A DNA stretch of 64,000 bases, taken from Mariannaea sp. PMI_226 (taxonomy: Eukaryota; Ascomycota; Sordariomycetes; Hypocreales; Nectriaceae). The notes beneath the pieces are model-generated. The model saw nothing but the letters and a program-made list of their open reading frames with translations. It ran no database searches and was not told the DNA's origin. The translations under genes and the position numbers were made by a program. The stretch covers positions 682,001-746,000 of the forward strand of contig JANFOG010000014.1 of assembly GCA_024336345.1 (NCBI GenBank), written 5' to 3'. This document shows, in pieces, positions 23,134 to 34,119 of this stretch (positions are counted from its first letter, which is position 1; each line of letters starts with the position of its first letter).

Positions 23134-24240
23134 ATGCCTGCAGAATTCATCAGTCTTACTTTTCCAAACCCATCGACGGAGCTTGCTCCTATCCCCGGGG
23201 CCCCTATAGACCCGGACTTCCTTGTTCGTTATGCCCGCAGTCTTGATGACCACGAATTCAACTACACTCTCGTTCCTTACGGCTCCTCATTTTTTGACCC
23301 TTGGACTATTGGCGCCACCATCGCCGCTGTAACAAAGAAGCTTAAGGTCATCATCGCCCTGCGTCCCAACACACTCTACCCTACTGTCGCCGCCAAGGCT
23401 CTAGCAACTCTTGATCAACTCAGTCGTGGCCGGGCCGTGGTGCACTTTATCGCTGGTGGAGATGATGCAGAGCAGGCTCGAGAGGGTGATTTCTTGAACA
23501 AGGAACAGCGTTACGAGCGCCAGGAGGAGTACATCAAGATTCTTCGCCGAGCGTGGAAGTCCACCGAGCCTTTTGACTGGGAGGGGAAGTACTACCAGTT
23601 TAAGGATTTCAGCAACAAGGTCGTACCCTTCAATGGTACCATCCCAGTTTCCGTGGGTGGATCTTCAGACGATGCCTACCGCGTTGGTGGCGCTCTTGCC
23701 GACATCTTTGGTCTTTGGGGAGAACCTCTGAAGGAGACCAAGGAACAGATTGACCGTATTTATGCCGAGGCCGACAAGGCTGGCCGATCAAAGGAAGACC
23801 GCCCTCGTATCTGGGTGACTTTCCGGCCTATTATCGCTGAGACGGAGGAGCTCGCCTGGGCCAAGGCTCATCGCACCCTTGATGCTCTCAACCAGAATCG
23901 CGAAAAGGGACAAGGCAAGTCTCCTCCAAATGCACCGGCCCCTCAGAACGTCGGATCCCAGCGTCTGCTCGATATTGCCAAGCGTGGCGAGGTTCAAGAC
24001 CGAGCGCTTTGGTATCCCACCGTCACTGCGACCAACGCTCGAGGCGCTTCTACAGCCCTCGTTGGATCTTACCAAACCATCATCGACTCCATTCTTGACT
24101 ATATTGACCTCGGCGCCGAGCTCATTTCCATTCGTGGTTACGACAACCTGAACGACGCGATTGATTATGGCCGGTATATTCTTCCTGGTGTGCGAGCAGG
24201 AATCAAGGAGCGTGAAAATGGCGCCAAGCCGTCGTCGTGA
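23134..24240 (+). CDS. Luciferase-like (LLM) flavin-dependent monooxygenase, alkanesulfonate-monooxygenase type
   Basis: A single uninterrupted frame of 368 aa; ATG at 23134 follows an A-rich context. The sequence has the (beta/alpha)8 luciferase-family pattern: an N-terminal DHEFNYTLVPYG strand, RPNTLYPTVAAKALATLDQL (FMN-site region), GRAVVHFIAGGDDAEQAREG, RYERQEEYIKILRRAW and VGGSSDDAYRVGGALAD. These resemble SsuD-type enzymes, which use reduced flavin and O2 to release sulfite from organosulfonates. In fungi such genes may serve sulfur scavenging or detoxification of related compounds; the exact substrate is not visible. No partner flavin reductase lies next to it. The lack of introns and the bacterial-type family make horizontal origin possible but unproven. 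Confidence 0.85.
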   Translation: MPAEFISLTFPNPSTELAPIPGAPIDPDFLVRYARSLDDHEFNYTLVPYGSSFFDPWTIGATIAAVTKKLKVIIALRPNTLYPTVAAKALATLDQLSRGRAVVHFIAGGDDAEQAREGDFLNKEQRYERQEEYIKILRRAWKSTEPFDWEGKYYQFKDFSNKVVPFNGTIPVSVGGSSDDAYRVGGALADIFGLWGEPLKETKEQIDRIYAEADKAGRSKEDRPRIWVTFRPIIAETEELAWAKAHRTLDALNQNREKGQGKSPPNAPAPQNVGSQRLLDIAKRGEVQDRALWYPTVTATNARGASTALVGSYQTIIDSILDYIDLGAELISIRGYDNLNDAIDYGRYILPGVRAGIKERENGAKPSS

Positions 24241-24911
24241 GATACGAGTGACGGAAGCAATATCATTGCGATCTGAGACAAAGTGCATTGGAACGAAATT
24301 GAGAAGACAGAATCAAATTTACGAAATAAGTTGAAGCACAAATGATTAGTACTAGGAAATCAAAACACCCGCTTACACTGCAATCGACACACAGTCTGCC
24401 GTTCGCGGAAGTGCACATTTCTTGTGGGGTTTCGAGAATGTTGATCCCAGTACATCTAATAGAGTTCTATAAAGAGAAGTAGATGCACAAACGTGATGCC
24501 ATTCTGCCGATTTATAAAGGTGAATTTTACGTATATCTGCGTACTGTCGCTTGTTATCTCAAACACATAGCTGCTTGTTCAATCATAGTATCACCATCTC
24601 TCTGCGAATATTATCTGCTTTCGTATTTTAATTTAGTAACTTCCGTGAAGTAGATCAATATCAGTGGCGTGTCAATACGACCGTAAATAGCCCATGTCAC
24701 CACCAGAGTTCTGGAGTGAAATACTGCTTGAGTTGTGGTAAATTGCTGTTACATGGATTGTCATTTTATAACATGTTGAGAAGCAAACTACTTCTAGATT
24801 AAAAGCAAATATAAACTTCGTGAAATAATTTTGCTATTATAGCGACTTATTGTAATAAAACAATTTCTTTCTTTTCTGTTTTTTTTTCTTTTTTTTTCCC
24901 CAACAGGAACA

Positions 24912-24918
24912 ATATAAA
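24912..24918 (+). promoter_or_regulatory. TATA-like element before the small secreted protein gene
   Basis: ATATAAA lies 75 bases before the ATG at 24993, after a T-rich tract at ~24865-24900. The spacing leaves room for a short leader. The rest of 24241-24911 is AT-rich and holds nothing recognisable. Confidence 0.4.
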
Positions 24919-24992
24919 AGTCCAGACGATTCCTAGTATGGACTGTCTGCACCAGACACTCATCTATCTTATTTTCCACCATCAACCGCACA

Positions 24993-25274
24993 ATGAAGGT
25001 CTTTATCGCTCTTATCATCGCTTGTGCTACCTCAGTCACCTCATTCGTTGTATTGGGTCGAGAGGGCGAAACCTGCCAACTGGACAGTCCAATGTTCCGC
25101 TGTGAAGACCACCTCGAATGCGTTGAAGACCCAACCATAGACCCCTCCTCGAACTTCCGAGGAAGAGTAAGTGACTCATTGAGTTTCGTTGGTTACAAGT
25201 TATGGAACTAACAGAGCTATATGTAGTGCCGCGCACAATCATTTATTGCAGTCGCTGCGGCTCGTAGAAGGTAG
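24993..25274 (+). CDS. Small secreted cysteine-containing protein
   Basis: Two exons, 24993-25166 and 25227-25274, joined across a 60-nt intron (GTAAGT...TGTAG) in phase 0, give 73 aa. MKVFIALIIACATSVTSF is a signal peptide, with cleavage likely near residue 17-20. The mature ~55 residues contain four cysteines (GETCQL, MFRCED, LECVED and, after the splice, GRCRAQ) and end in AAARRR. Retaining the intron would instead give a 72-aa product ending VGYKLWN that lacks the last cysteine. Size, secretion signal and Cys content fit small secreted effector-like or antimicrobial-like proteins. No family is recognised and no function is assigned. Confidence 0.65.
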
Positions 25275-26479
25275 TTGATCACGATAGACAGGTTCTGTGA
25301 AAGAAAATGCAAGGATCGATTCAATTATTTCAATCGATGAAGTCGCAGCGTTGTTCGTGTGGATATGTGGTCTGTCCATTTTCTTGTACGTAGCATAGTT
25401 GAGTTTTAATTGATTACAGTTTCCCTTAGCTTTGTGCAATGCTCTAATGAAGTCCTATATTGGAATGCCATATGTACCTCGGCTGTTATACCTGTGAAGC
25501 GATCGCTATTGCTTTGAATAATATTCTGGCAAGTAACAAAACTACACCCGTGCGAGTTTAAAAGACATTTGCTCTCAAGCTGGGTGGCCCTTCCGGTCAA
25601 CCCCTGGGGACGCTGGCGTATTGAGCTGCTACATATCGGCGAATCGCCCTTCTGCGGTCTTACTACTGTGCCACATGGTTTTACCTCCCTTGTTGCCGAA
25701 TTATTTGCCCAGATAAGGCAATGTAAGGAGATAGTACACTGGACAGTCTTTCTGTCTTAGGTATGGATGTGTAATGTGATTCTAGCCTCACCGTGCTAGA
25801 CTTGGCTAGCCGTTTTGGCTGTACGGTCAGGGAACTCTCTTAATTTGGAGAGTCACATCGTGTCTATCGCTGCACAGATTGGGCCGTCAACCACATGCAG
25901 CCCTATCGCTAGGTACCCAGATAGCATCATAAAGAAACATACATTTGGGCAGAACAAGCAGCTCATCATTGCCTCCGCGTAATGTGTAGAGCATCTCCAT
26001 CTATTGCCCACTTCTGGCGACAAGCGTTTGCCACATTGGATCCCACCCAAAGCTAATAAGGGTTAGTATGACACTTAAAGACGTATCTTGTTCTCCCACC
26101 ACCATATTAGATCAAACTAGCTCTGGAAGGAATAGCTCGCATACTCAAATTCCTTGTCAAGAGTCATATGCTTCACACAGGCATGCAGATGAGATTGAGA
26201 TGCGTCGACTATACATCGGAGTGCAAATATGTCCTTGCGAAAAGAACCAGGCCCTTTGAAGTGCCCTACGTAGGTTCGTCGATCAATAATAATTCTCCAA
26301 GTCTAGGTATGCATTGAGTGTTGTGTCACACACAGTGTCCCTCCCTCCTGCTTGATCCTGACTTCTACAACACTGGCATTCTTCGTCTTCTATATTTAAG
26401 GAGCTATCAGAAAAGCTTATCTTGACTGTCAAGATGTCATCATTTTCTATTCCAATTCTAACAACCCGCTTCCTATATT
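25275..26479. other. Intergenic region, nothing recognised
   Basis: About 1.2 kb with scattered short frames on both strands, none with domain character. A TATA-like tatatttaa at ~26392 may serve the downstream GNAT gene. Confidence 0.45.
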
Positions 26480-27145
26480 ATGGCTTTAAATCATATTGAA
26501 ATAAGTATTTTGAGCCCAGAGGGCCTCGATGAGGTGCGCCGCTTTTTGTTCTGGACATACTGCATCATAGAACAATGGGAACCTCCTCTGGGCGATCCCG
26601 CTGGATTACGGGTTGACGGTGATCGCCTGGTGGATGACAGAGATCACCTTTGCGTCCACATTGTTGCACGGGTCAAAGGAAGATTAGTCGGATGCATTCG
26701 AATCACACATCCCCACAACGGAGTATTCGAAACCCAACTATATGACCATACAAATTGCCAGCATAGTTACACGCGATATGTGGCGGAAATTGCCCGATTT
26801 AGCGTTATCCCTTCTGCACGCAAGACTACGGTCGGACTGCAGTTGTTAGAGGCTATGTTTAGGTGGACGACTGAACGAGGACAGCTTATTTTCTTCGCAA
26901 CTGCGGAGAAGGGGCTCATGAAGTACTACAAAGATATTGGGTTTGCACCTGCTGCGGGGTTCGGTCCGTTCAACTACCACAAAGAAGAACGCCAGGCCAC
27001 TGTGTTCTCACCTCGGAACCTGGGACATCAGAGGCATATTCTATCGGGGCTTCAAAATAGATTAATCAGTCAGGTATTCTCTTCGTCCCCTCTGGAAATC
27101 ATTGATATCGACATTGAAGCTGATATTGGATACCAAAATGGATAG
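26480..27145 (+). CDS. GNAT-fold protein resembling LuxI/FeeM-type N-acyl synthases
   Basis: A single-exon frame of 221 aa; the ATG at 26480 is the first in frame. The order of elements is GNAT-like: CVHIVARVKGRLVGCIRIT (beta2-beta3), YVAEIARFSVIPSARK (beta4 and the start of the acyl-CoA loop), TVGLQLLEAMFRW (helix), QLIFFATAEKGLMKYYKDIGF (beta5 to helix) and GPFNYHKEERQATVF. The E-I-A-R-F-x-V-x-P-x-A-R element and the closing G-P-x-x-Y-H are features I associate with autoinducer synthases (LuxI) and N-acyl amino acid synthases (FeeM), not with histone-type GNATs. If correct, it would transfer an acyl group to an amine of unknown identity. The family call is by motif reading only. Confidence 0.6.
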   Translation: MALNHIEISILSPEGLDEVRRFLFWTYCIIEQWEPPLGDPAGLRVDGDRLVDDRDHLCVHIVARVKGRLVGCIRITHPHNGVFETQLYDHTNCQHSYTRYVAEIARFSVIPSARKTTVGLQLLEAMFRWTTERGQLIFFATAEKGLMKYYKDIGFAPAAGFGPFNYHKEERQATVFSPRNLGHQRHILSGLQNRLISQVFSSSPLEIIDIDIEADIGYQNG

Positions 27146-28559
27146 AACCTACAACCCAAGCTTTAACGTGTTTTAAATGCACCATGTTAATATCATGTAT
27201 CAAAGCAAGTGATCAATGACCTGAGGTGGCGAGAGAAAACCACGGGAAGATATTACTTCAAACCTAAACATGGAGGGCGGCTTCATTTGATGCAGGGCGG
27301 GATGAGGCTTAATTTTATTTGTAGGCACTGTGAAAAACAAATAAAGAGGGCGTTTGGCATCAAAGATGTTAAACTATTTTGCAACCCGTGAAGTCTATCA
27401 ACTAGTAATACATCATGGTGTTGTTGTTGTGACTTCAGACCTTCCTCATCAAGCATGGGCTTCCGACCCCAACTATCATCTAGTACGAGTCGATGCTAGC
27501 TTACCCGGGAACCCTTGCTTGAGTGTGGCTGCTACTCATCGAATGTGGTAATGTTTTTGCCCACTAGACATCGTCCTACCTGGCAGAGTGCAACCATCAC
27601 AAGGGGATTGTCTTATCACAAACCTGCATGAGATGGGAAAGCCGCCATGCTTCAGATTTGGATGTGCGCGGAGCGGAGCGGAATCCCACCCGCGCTGACG
27701 TCGACCTCATTTCCTATTTGGGGCATTATTGTGCAATCAAGCCTCAGGTGGCGCCCTAAAGCCCCCAATGAACCTGGGCTGAACCTGGGCGAACTTGGGA
27801 CAAGCTGGGGTAGACGAAGATAAGGGAGGGTGGGAATGGGACCGTTCCGATTGTGGCGTAAAATGGTATAACGGCATGTCGTTTTGCGGGGAAAGCTCTG
27901 TGAGGCGTTGCCGGCTGGTCCGACTACTCAGTGGCTCAGGAGTCACAATTTCTATGGATATCTTCTCCCTAGGTATTGAGCTGCAGGGATATCCTTCTAA
28001 TCATGGGCTCTTGTAATAGGCTGGGGAGATAAGCAGAAAGCTATCGCTTCAACCTAACCCCTGCCTGCTTATCTGGTTCGTCTTATCACACACACACCTC
28101 GCGAGTCTCGGCTTGAGCTTGAGCTGCACAGAGTATAGGGGGAGCGCGTCATGTGGACAATCCCAAGGACCGTTTGTACGTACTGCACTGTATATAAGGA
28201 GGCGCGTGGCGTTTCGCATATTGAACTGTATAGCTTGGCTGGTGTAACCCCGCTTGCCCGATCTCGTTCAGCTTGGACAGGCGTTGGTTTGTGAATCCCT
28301 CGCGCAGTCTGTCACCTGGCGTTTTCCAACAGGCATTCTTGAGCACTGATCTCATGTACCGTACATATTAAAACTACCCCGCGCGCCCTTGTCTAGAATT
28401 GGAATTAAGTCCTGCAAGGATCCCAACTCTCATTCTTTTTCAACTTCATGATCAAGTTTTCAATCAACTTCCAACAATACAATTCCATGACACCAGTTCG
28501 TCATCGTGCCTACACCACCGGATACCACCGATATCTGACCCTCAAGTGAATCGCCCAAC
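27146..28559. other. Intergenic region upstream of the permease gene
   Basis: About 1.4 kb with no supportable gene. A TATA box-like TATATAA at 28191-28197 lies 363 bases before the permease ATG, and a short (CA)n run is at ~28088. The stretch before 28560 is pyrimidine- and CAA-rich, as in fungal leaders. Confidence 0.45.
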
Positions 28560-30730
28560 ATGGCCGGCGACGAAGAGTCTCATGCACCCCCCGCGGTGAC
28601 GAGCATGCTCGGCAATGGGGATGTCCCGGATCATTACGAAGAAATGTCGGCTGATGAGGCCGCGCTTGCTGCGCTGGGCTACAAGCAAGAGTTTAAACGT
28701 GAATTTTCGGCGTGGACGACCTTTGCAGTCAGTTTTGCTGTCATGGGTCTTCTCCCGAGTATCGGAACCACCATGTGGTATGGCTTGGGATATGGTACGA
28801 AGTGTTCCGTTACTACAAACTCCGTGGATTCCAGAATGCTGATGTTCTACTACCGTAGCGGGCCCGGCTGCCAACACCTGGGGTTGGATTGTTTCTGTCA
28901 TCTTTATTCTGTGTGTAAGTGCAAATCCTATATCTGACCCTCACTTCGACATCGGTAGCAAAACTCTTACAGTCATAGGTTGCCATGTCCATGGCTGAGT
29001 TAGCTTCGAGCATGCCAACTTCCGGCGGACTCTACTACGCAGCTACTGTTTTGGCCGGTCCAAAGTATGGCCCTTTTGCGGCATGGGTCACTGGTTGGGC
29101 CAACTGGCTTGTTCAGGTCACCGGCGCTCCCAGTGTCAGCTTTGGTTGTGGTAAGTAGATTAAATTGCTACCACCAAGTGGCTGATTCCTCCCCTTTCGT
29201 CCTGTCAGAACCCAAAACTAAAGCTTAAACCTAGCCGGAATGATCTTGGCTGTTGCCTCCATCAAGAACCCAAGCTATATTCCAACTGACTGGCAGACAT
29301 TCCTGCTCACTACGTTACTTATGATTCTTCAGTCGATCCTCAGTAGCATGCCGACAAAATGGATTGCCAATTTCAACTCTGTCGGAACTGTGGCAAACAT
29401 TGCTTGCCTATTCATCACCATTATCATCATTCCTGCTGCTACAATAGCCAACCCTAAGTTCCAACCAAACAGTTTTGCGTGGGGGATTGACAATCTTACG
29501 GATTGGCCTGATGGTGTTTCCGTCTTGATGTCTTTCCTCGCGATTGCCTGGACCATGTCAGGATATGGTGCGTTATTCTTAGAACATCGATTTGCTCTCG
29601 CAAGAAGTGTCTTTGTCGAAACTCCCTCTGGGTGGTTAGTGTCTTAGGCTAACCGAAAACCTTGTGTTTTCATAGATTCGTCCTTTCATCTCGCAGAAGA
29701 ATGCTCAAATGCCTCGGTTGCTACCCCACGATCTATTGTTATGACTGCTGCCTCTGGATCCGTTCTTGGGTTCGTTCTGAATACCATTATCGCATATACC
29801 ATTCAAGACGTCGAGGCTATTTTTGAGAGTGACTTGGTTAGTCTATTTACTGAATTCGCCGCTGATCGATATATCAAACTTACCATGCCATATTTAGGGC
29901 CAACCGTGGGCCGCTTATCTACTCCAAATCTTGCCCGAGAACACCGCCGTAGCCGTTTTGGCCATGACAATCTTGTGCGCCTTTTCAATGGGACAAGGTT
30001 GCATGATTAGCGCAAGCCGAGTCTGCTTCGCATATGCTCGTGATGACTGCTATGGTTCCCTCAGCCCATATCTGAAGCAAGTCAACAAATACACCCTCAC
30101 GCCTGTCAACGCCGTTTGGTTCAACACGGTGATCGGTATCTTGTGTACACTCCTAATCTTTGGCGGAGATGCCAGTATCACTGCCATCTTCTCCATTGGT
30201 GCTGTCGGGGCCTACATTGCCTTCGTGCTGCCAGTCTTCATCAAAATTGTGTTTGTTGGAAACAACTTTAAGCCAGGCCCTTGGAACCTCGGACGTTTCA
30301 GTACCCCAATCGGTATTGTTTCTTGCATGTTTGCGCTTGTCATGATGCCCATCTTCTGTTTCCCCGCTGTGACGGGAAGTGATTTGACACCTGAGGGCAT
30401 GAACTGGACCTGCGTGGTTTTCGTAAGTCATCCACATTTATGATTATTATTGCTGTAGCGCCTGCTAACTGGGGTTCTAGTTTGGCCCAATGCTCTGTTT
30501 TATTATTTGGTTTTGGGTTGACGCACACAAATGGTTCAAAGGACCCAAAGTCAATATCAAGGTGAGAAATGTGATGTCAAGTAGCTTGTGAAGGATGTGT
30601 AAGCTAACAAGATTCCTTCCAGCACAACATGCATATCAGAAACTCCGTCACCGATGGTGTGGAGGTTAAAGATCCCGTACCAGTTACTGGGGAACTAGAT
30701 GGAGAGAAAGATTTGCCTGTGAAGGTGTGA
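28560..30730 (+). CDS. APC-family permease (amino acid/GABA/choline-type transporter)
   Basis: Eight exons close exactly in frame: 28560-28794, 28859-28914, 28979-29150, 29235-29567, 29676-29836, 29898-30422, 30481-30561 and 30623-30730, giving 556 aa. All introns have GT-AG ends and lengths of 58-108 nt. The product is a 12-TM-type carrier. Landmarks are FSAWTTFAVSFAVMGLLPSI (TM1), MAELASSMPTSGGLYYAA (the family's conserved loop), WVTGWANWL, SVGTVANIACLF, AWTMSGYDSSFHLAEE (the spliced E-E loop) and MGQGCMISASRVCFAYARDD. This matches the fungal AAT/GABA-choline permease branch, proton-coupled uptake at the plasma or vacuolar membrane. The substrate cannot be chosen from sequence. N- and C-termini are hydrophilic and presumably cytosolic. 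Confidence 0.93.
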
Positions 30731-31009
30731 AACGTGATATGGCAAATGAGGAGCGGGGCTCTCAACTCTTTGTATTGCAAGCCCGAAATTGCCCTAGTAT
30801 TTTCTATAATAATTATTAGTGTCTAAACAATATGTGACTATAAAGATTCTCGCTGTTTTTCGTATTCGATTGGTACTAATTATTAGTACTTTGCGCAAGT
30901 CTGGACCATTAGGATATTGATTACGCTCTGTGCGCGTATAGAGCCCTGCTGTAGGATTACTAACCCACTGTGATGCAAGATAGCAGTGGTCTAGGGATGG
31001 AAGGCGTCC

Positions 31010-31487
31010 TCACTCATAATCAAAGAAAACACGAATATCATTTATTTGATACATGTTGAAATTGCCCTCCTCAACTAATGCATAATTAAATACTGCCTCC
31101 ACTACACTATCTATCTCAAAGGCACGTGTGAACGGTGACCCTACTATCCATTTGTTTCTTGCATCTTCCTTCTTTCCGGCAGCATCGTGCGCTCTCCTCA
31201 CGCCATGTTTCATCCAATCATAAACTAACTTTTAGAATTACCGTAAGCGTCATGTCTAGGGGGCTCCACACTTCATCAAACAGACCCTTGGAACTGTCAA
31301 ATTAGAAAGTTCCCTTTTTTACTCGGGGAATAAGCTGGGCTGCATCCGGGACACATGATGCAGCATATGTCAGACGATGTCGAGAACACCTGGCGCTGCC
31401 CTTGCATGGCGGTACTGAAATTAGAAGCGAGGGAATCGATGCCTTGCGGATGATTTCGTCGAAGACTGACCAAATTCTTTTTGACAA
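31010..31487 (-). pseudogene. Possible coding remnant, unidentified
   Basis: Minus-strand frames with protein-like composition sit side by side: a stop-closed piece ending GNFNMYQINDIRVFFDYE (31010-31230), preceded by FDSSKGLFDEVWSPLDMTL and by SVFDEIIRKASIPSLLI. They need a splice or frame change near 31235 and cross a TAA near 31310. No family is recognised. It could be the last exons of a gene or a decayed copy. Confidence 0.25.
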
Positions 31488-32110
31488 AGCAGATAACCTT
31501 AATCTGTAGATTAGATAGTGATGGCTAGGTGAAAAAGATTACATAAGATCCCGGTACTGCGATTCGACACAGTGCAGGCCTGCCTCGGCCGTGTCTCCGC
31601 CTTTCCTCTTTCAGCTGTAGCCTCTAACGAAAGCACGTGAGAACGCTATCGGTTGGCATCCGCTCCATTCTCCCCCATCTCCTCCCACCCAGATTGACGT
31701 GTTTTGGTCTCCAACCCAGCCCAGCTGACCCTGTCACTCACCGGTTGTACGTTCTGCATCTACTTGCATCTGCCGGTGTCTCACTATTGCCGCTTATTTC
31801 GATAAGACACTGCTGAGACTCTGGAGAGTGGCTGTGCGATGGAGTAAAAGCTGTTCACTCTGAGCTTCCAAATCGCTCTCGAGTTTCTGCCCCAGAGCAT
31901 CGAAATTTCACTCAGTAGCCTTAAAATTACTGAGCATGGACCCCCATGTAAATCACCATTTACTTTCGCTTTTCTATTCTGGACTCGAGATTCAAGTTGA
32001 GCCCTCACCTGAACGCCATCTAGTCTTATCTTGACTATCAATCAATCTCCATCTACCCTCTTCAACACAGCTTGTCCTCGGCAGATCCTGGCTAGCCAGG
32101 GAATTCAGTC
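31488..32110. other. Upstream region of the DUF7053-like gene
   Basis: About 600 bases, moderately CT-rich before 32111, consistent with a leader. No gene seen. Confidence 0.4.
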
Positions 32111-32704
32111 ATGCGGTCGCAGTACTGTGCGAGTATACCCATACCCATACCCATCAATGTTCCTCCGACTATAGTCCTCGCCTTTATTCAGACATATGTC
32201 CCTACATTGGAGCATAACCCGTCTGTTGCCGGTTTCCACGAGATCCCGACTGACCCAACTTCACTCGACAACGATCCTCACTTTGTCCCCTGGAACGATA
32301 GCGTCCGAACCTACCAGGTTCACGAGATTACTCAGCTAGTTCCAGGGATCTCAGCTCAATCTCGATGGCCTGTCGTCTATCAACGCACGCCTGATGGTAT
32401 TAGGGCTCGCGCTACTGCTTCCCGCACTGGCATTACTGTCTGGGCATCATGGACTATCCGACCACGGGTTGAGGGAGGATCACCTGCTAATTCTGAAAGC
32501 ACGGCAACTAGCTCCGCAACTGCAGTAGGCGAAGAGTGGGAGCTACTCGATGAGATTGTCATGGAGTGTCACAGATTAATGATGCCATTTGCGTCCTCTA
32601 TGGCCCTGAAGGCGCACCGCGATATTACACAAAAGATCGTGGACGAAGCCGCTAAGAGATACTTTGACGGGACGTTCTTTCAACCTGAAATGTCAATGAG
32701 CTAG
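32111..32704 (+). CDS. DUF7053-like fungal protein
   Basis: A single exon of 197 aa from ATG 32111. The N-terminus reads IPIPIPINVPPTIVLAFIQT, which matches the characteristic opening (PIPxNVPPxxVLAxL) of a widespread fungal family annotated DUF7053. The family has an SRPBCC-like mixed alpha/beta layout: RTYQVHEITQLVPG, a variable loop rich in Ser/Ala/Thr (ANSESTATSSATAV), then WELLDEIVMECHRLMMPFASSMALKAHRDI and a C-terminal amphipathic helix. The molecular role of the family is not established. The N-terminal Pro-Ile repeat comes from acccat repeats at ~32140-32157. Confidence 0.65.
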   Translation: MRSQYCASIPIPIPINVPPTIVLAFIQTYVPTLEHNPSVAGFHEIPTDPTSLDNDPHFVPWNDSVRTYQVHEITQLVPGISAQSRWPVVYQRTPDGIRARATASRTGITVWASWTIRPRVEGGSPANSESTATSSATAVGEEWELLDEIVMECHRLMMPFASSMALKAHRDITQKIVDEAAKRYFDGTFFQPEMSMS

Positions 32705-34119
32705 TGCTCTGGCTTATTGACGACTGAGATAAAGACATATGACCTGGTGAAGACACCATTGTCCCGGTTCAAGCTCCATAATGCAAACTATCCATGCTAG
32801 CGAGTGCAATTGCTGTCAAGAAGTGGCAGTAACTATTTTCGCTGCTAAAGGTGCTGATGGAATATCAAGCCATGGGCGATCGGTTACGATTGGTCTGGGT
32901 ACCAGATCAAGCAAGCAATAACCTGACGCCATATCCCTGCTTCGAGGCCATAAGTCACATGCAAGGCTCTATTCCAGGGGACGTGGACACGAATTCAACA
33001 TCACATCTTCGCTTTGCACAGGATTCGCGCACGGATGCCCTTCCATGCGGAAGCGGATAGGCAATATTCAGAGAGCTGTCCTCGAATGATAGAGGAAGCG
33101 TCTTGGCTTAGGCTACAATCCCCATACTCACGTCGTGCATATATGGCACACTGCACAATTCTTGATATTTTGTACCCAAGCAAACTGAATACTTGGCGAT
33201 GAACAGGAGAACAATATAACTGTGTCCGAGGATCGGAGGGCTCCCTCCTTTTCTCGTGAGACGTTCTTCATGAATGGCCCCGAGCTGCCCATGACTCAGT
33301 CATTCTGTAGTCATGGGAATAATGGCGTTAATAGCGAAATGCTATTACTACCCGGATATTCTTCGTCAAGAATCAGGTTGCTGATTCGAAACGGGTCCAA
33401 CTCAGAGATGGATTGTGTTAAGAGGGTGGACAAGTGAAAATAAGTCTGCTCTAGTATTAGGCCCAAGTTACCCTCCGATTATGAGGCTCGTTTATCATGA
33501 ATCACAAGAATTTGTGAGATTATCCCTATCAATTAACCCCATATCAAACAACGATACAACGACTCACCAGAATTGGGTTTGGTCATCCATGGGATTGATA
33601 AATGATGCCTACCCCTGGTTTTTTATACTTATATACATAATTGAATTGACCCTTGAGATCTTACTTTGGGACTGAAAATTACTACGTTTCCTTTATCCAT
33701 CTCGTGTACTTTAGGAGGCCTCTACTGAAAACCCTATTCAATCGGGCTCTCAAGAATGTGCCCACAAGTCAAATATCACCACTGCGCATGATACAGGTTG
33801 CGAGGTAGAAAGAGGCACATAACTAAAATCGGCAATAGTCTAAATGATTATGTTCGGCAGTTCGGTAAAATTGATGTTAATCAAGATGAGGGTGTGCGGG
33901 TCCCGTCGCGGACTGACAGATGCCTCCACATTCGTCCTTAGGCTAATAATGGAGCATAATAAATACATTTCTGGAAGGCTCACGTGTACCTTCGAGCGGG
34001 GATATAATTCTTCTAATCATCTACTACCGAGGTATTGTGGTCCAAAGTTCTTCAAGATATCTTTCCTTTAACACTGCGCCTAAATAGAATTCTCATATTT
34101 TCTCTCTCTTTTTCTAAAT
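32705..34119. other. Intergenic region, nothing recognised
   Basis: About 1.4 kb, AT-rich. Short open frames at 32851-33060, 33415-33675 and 33844-34071 show no domain-like features and are not called. Confidence 0.45.
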
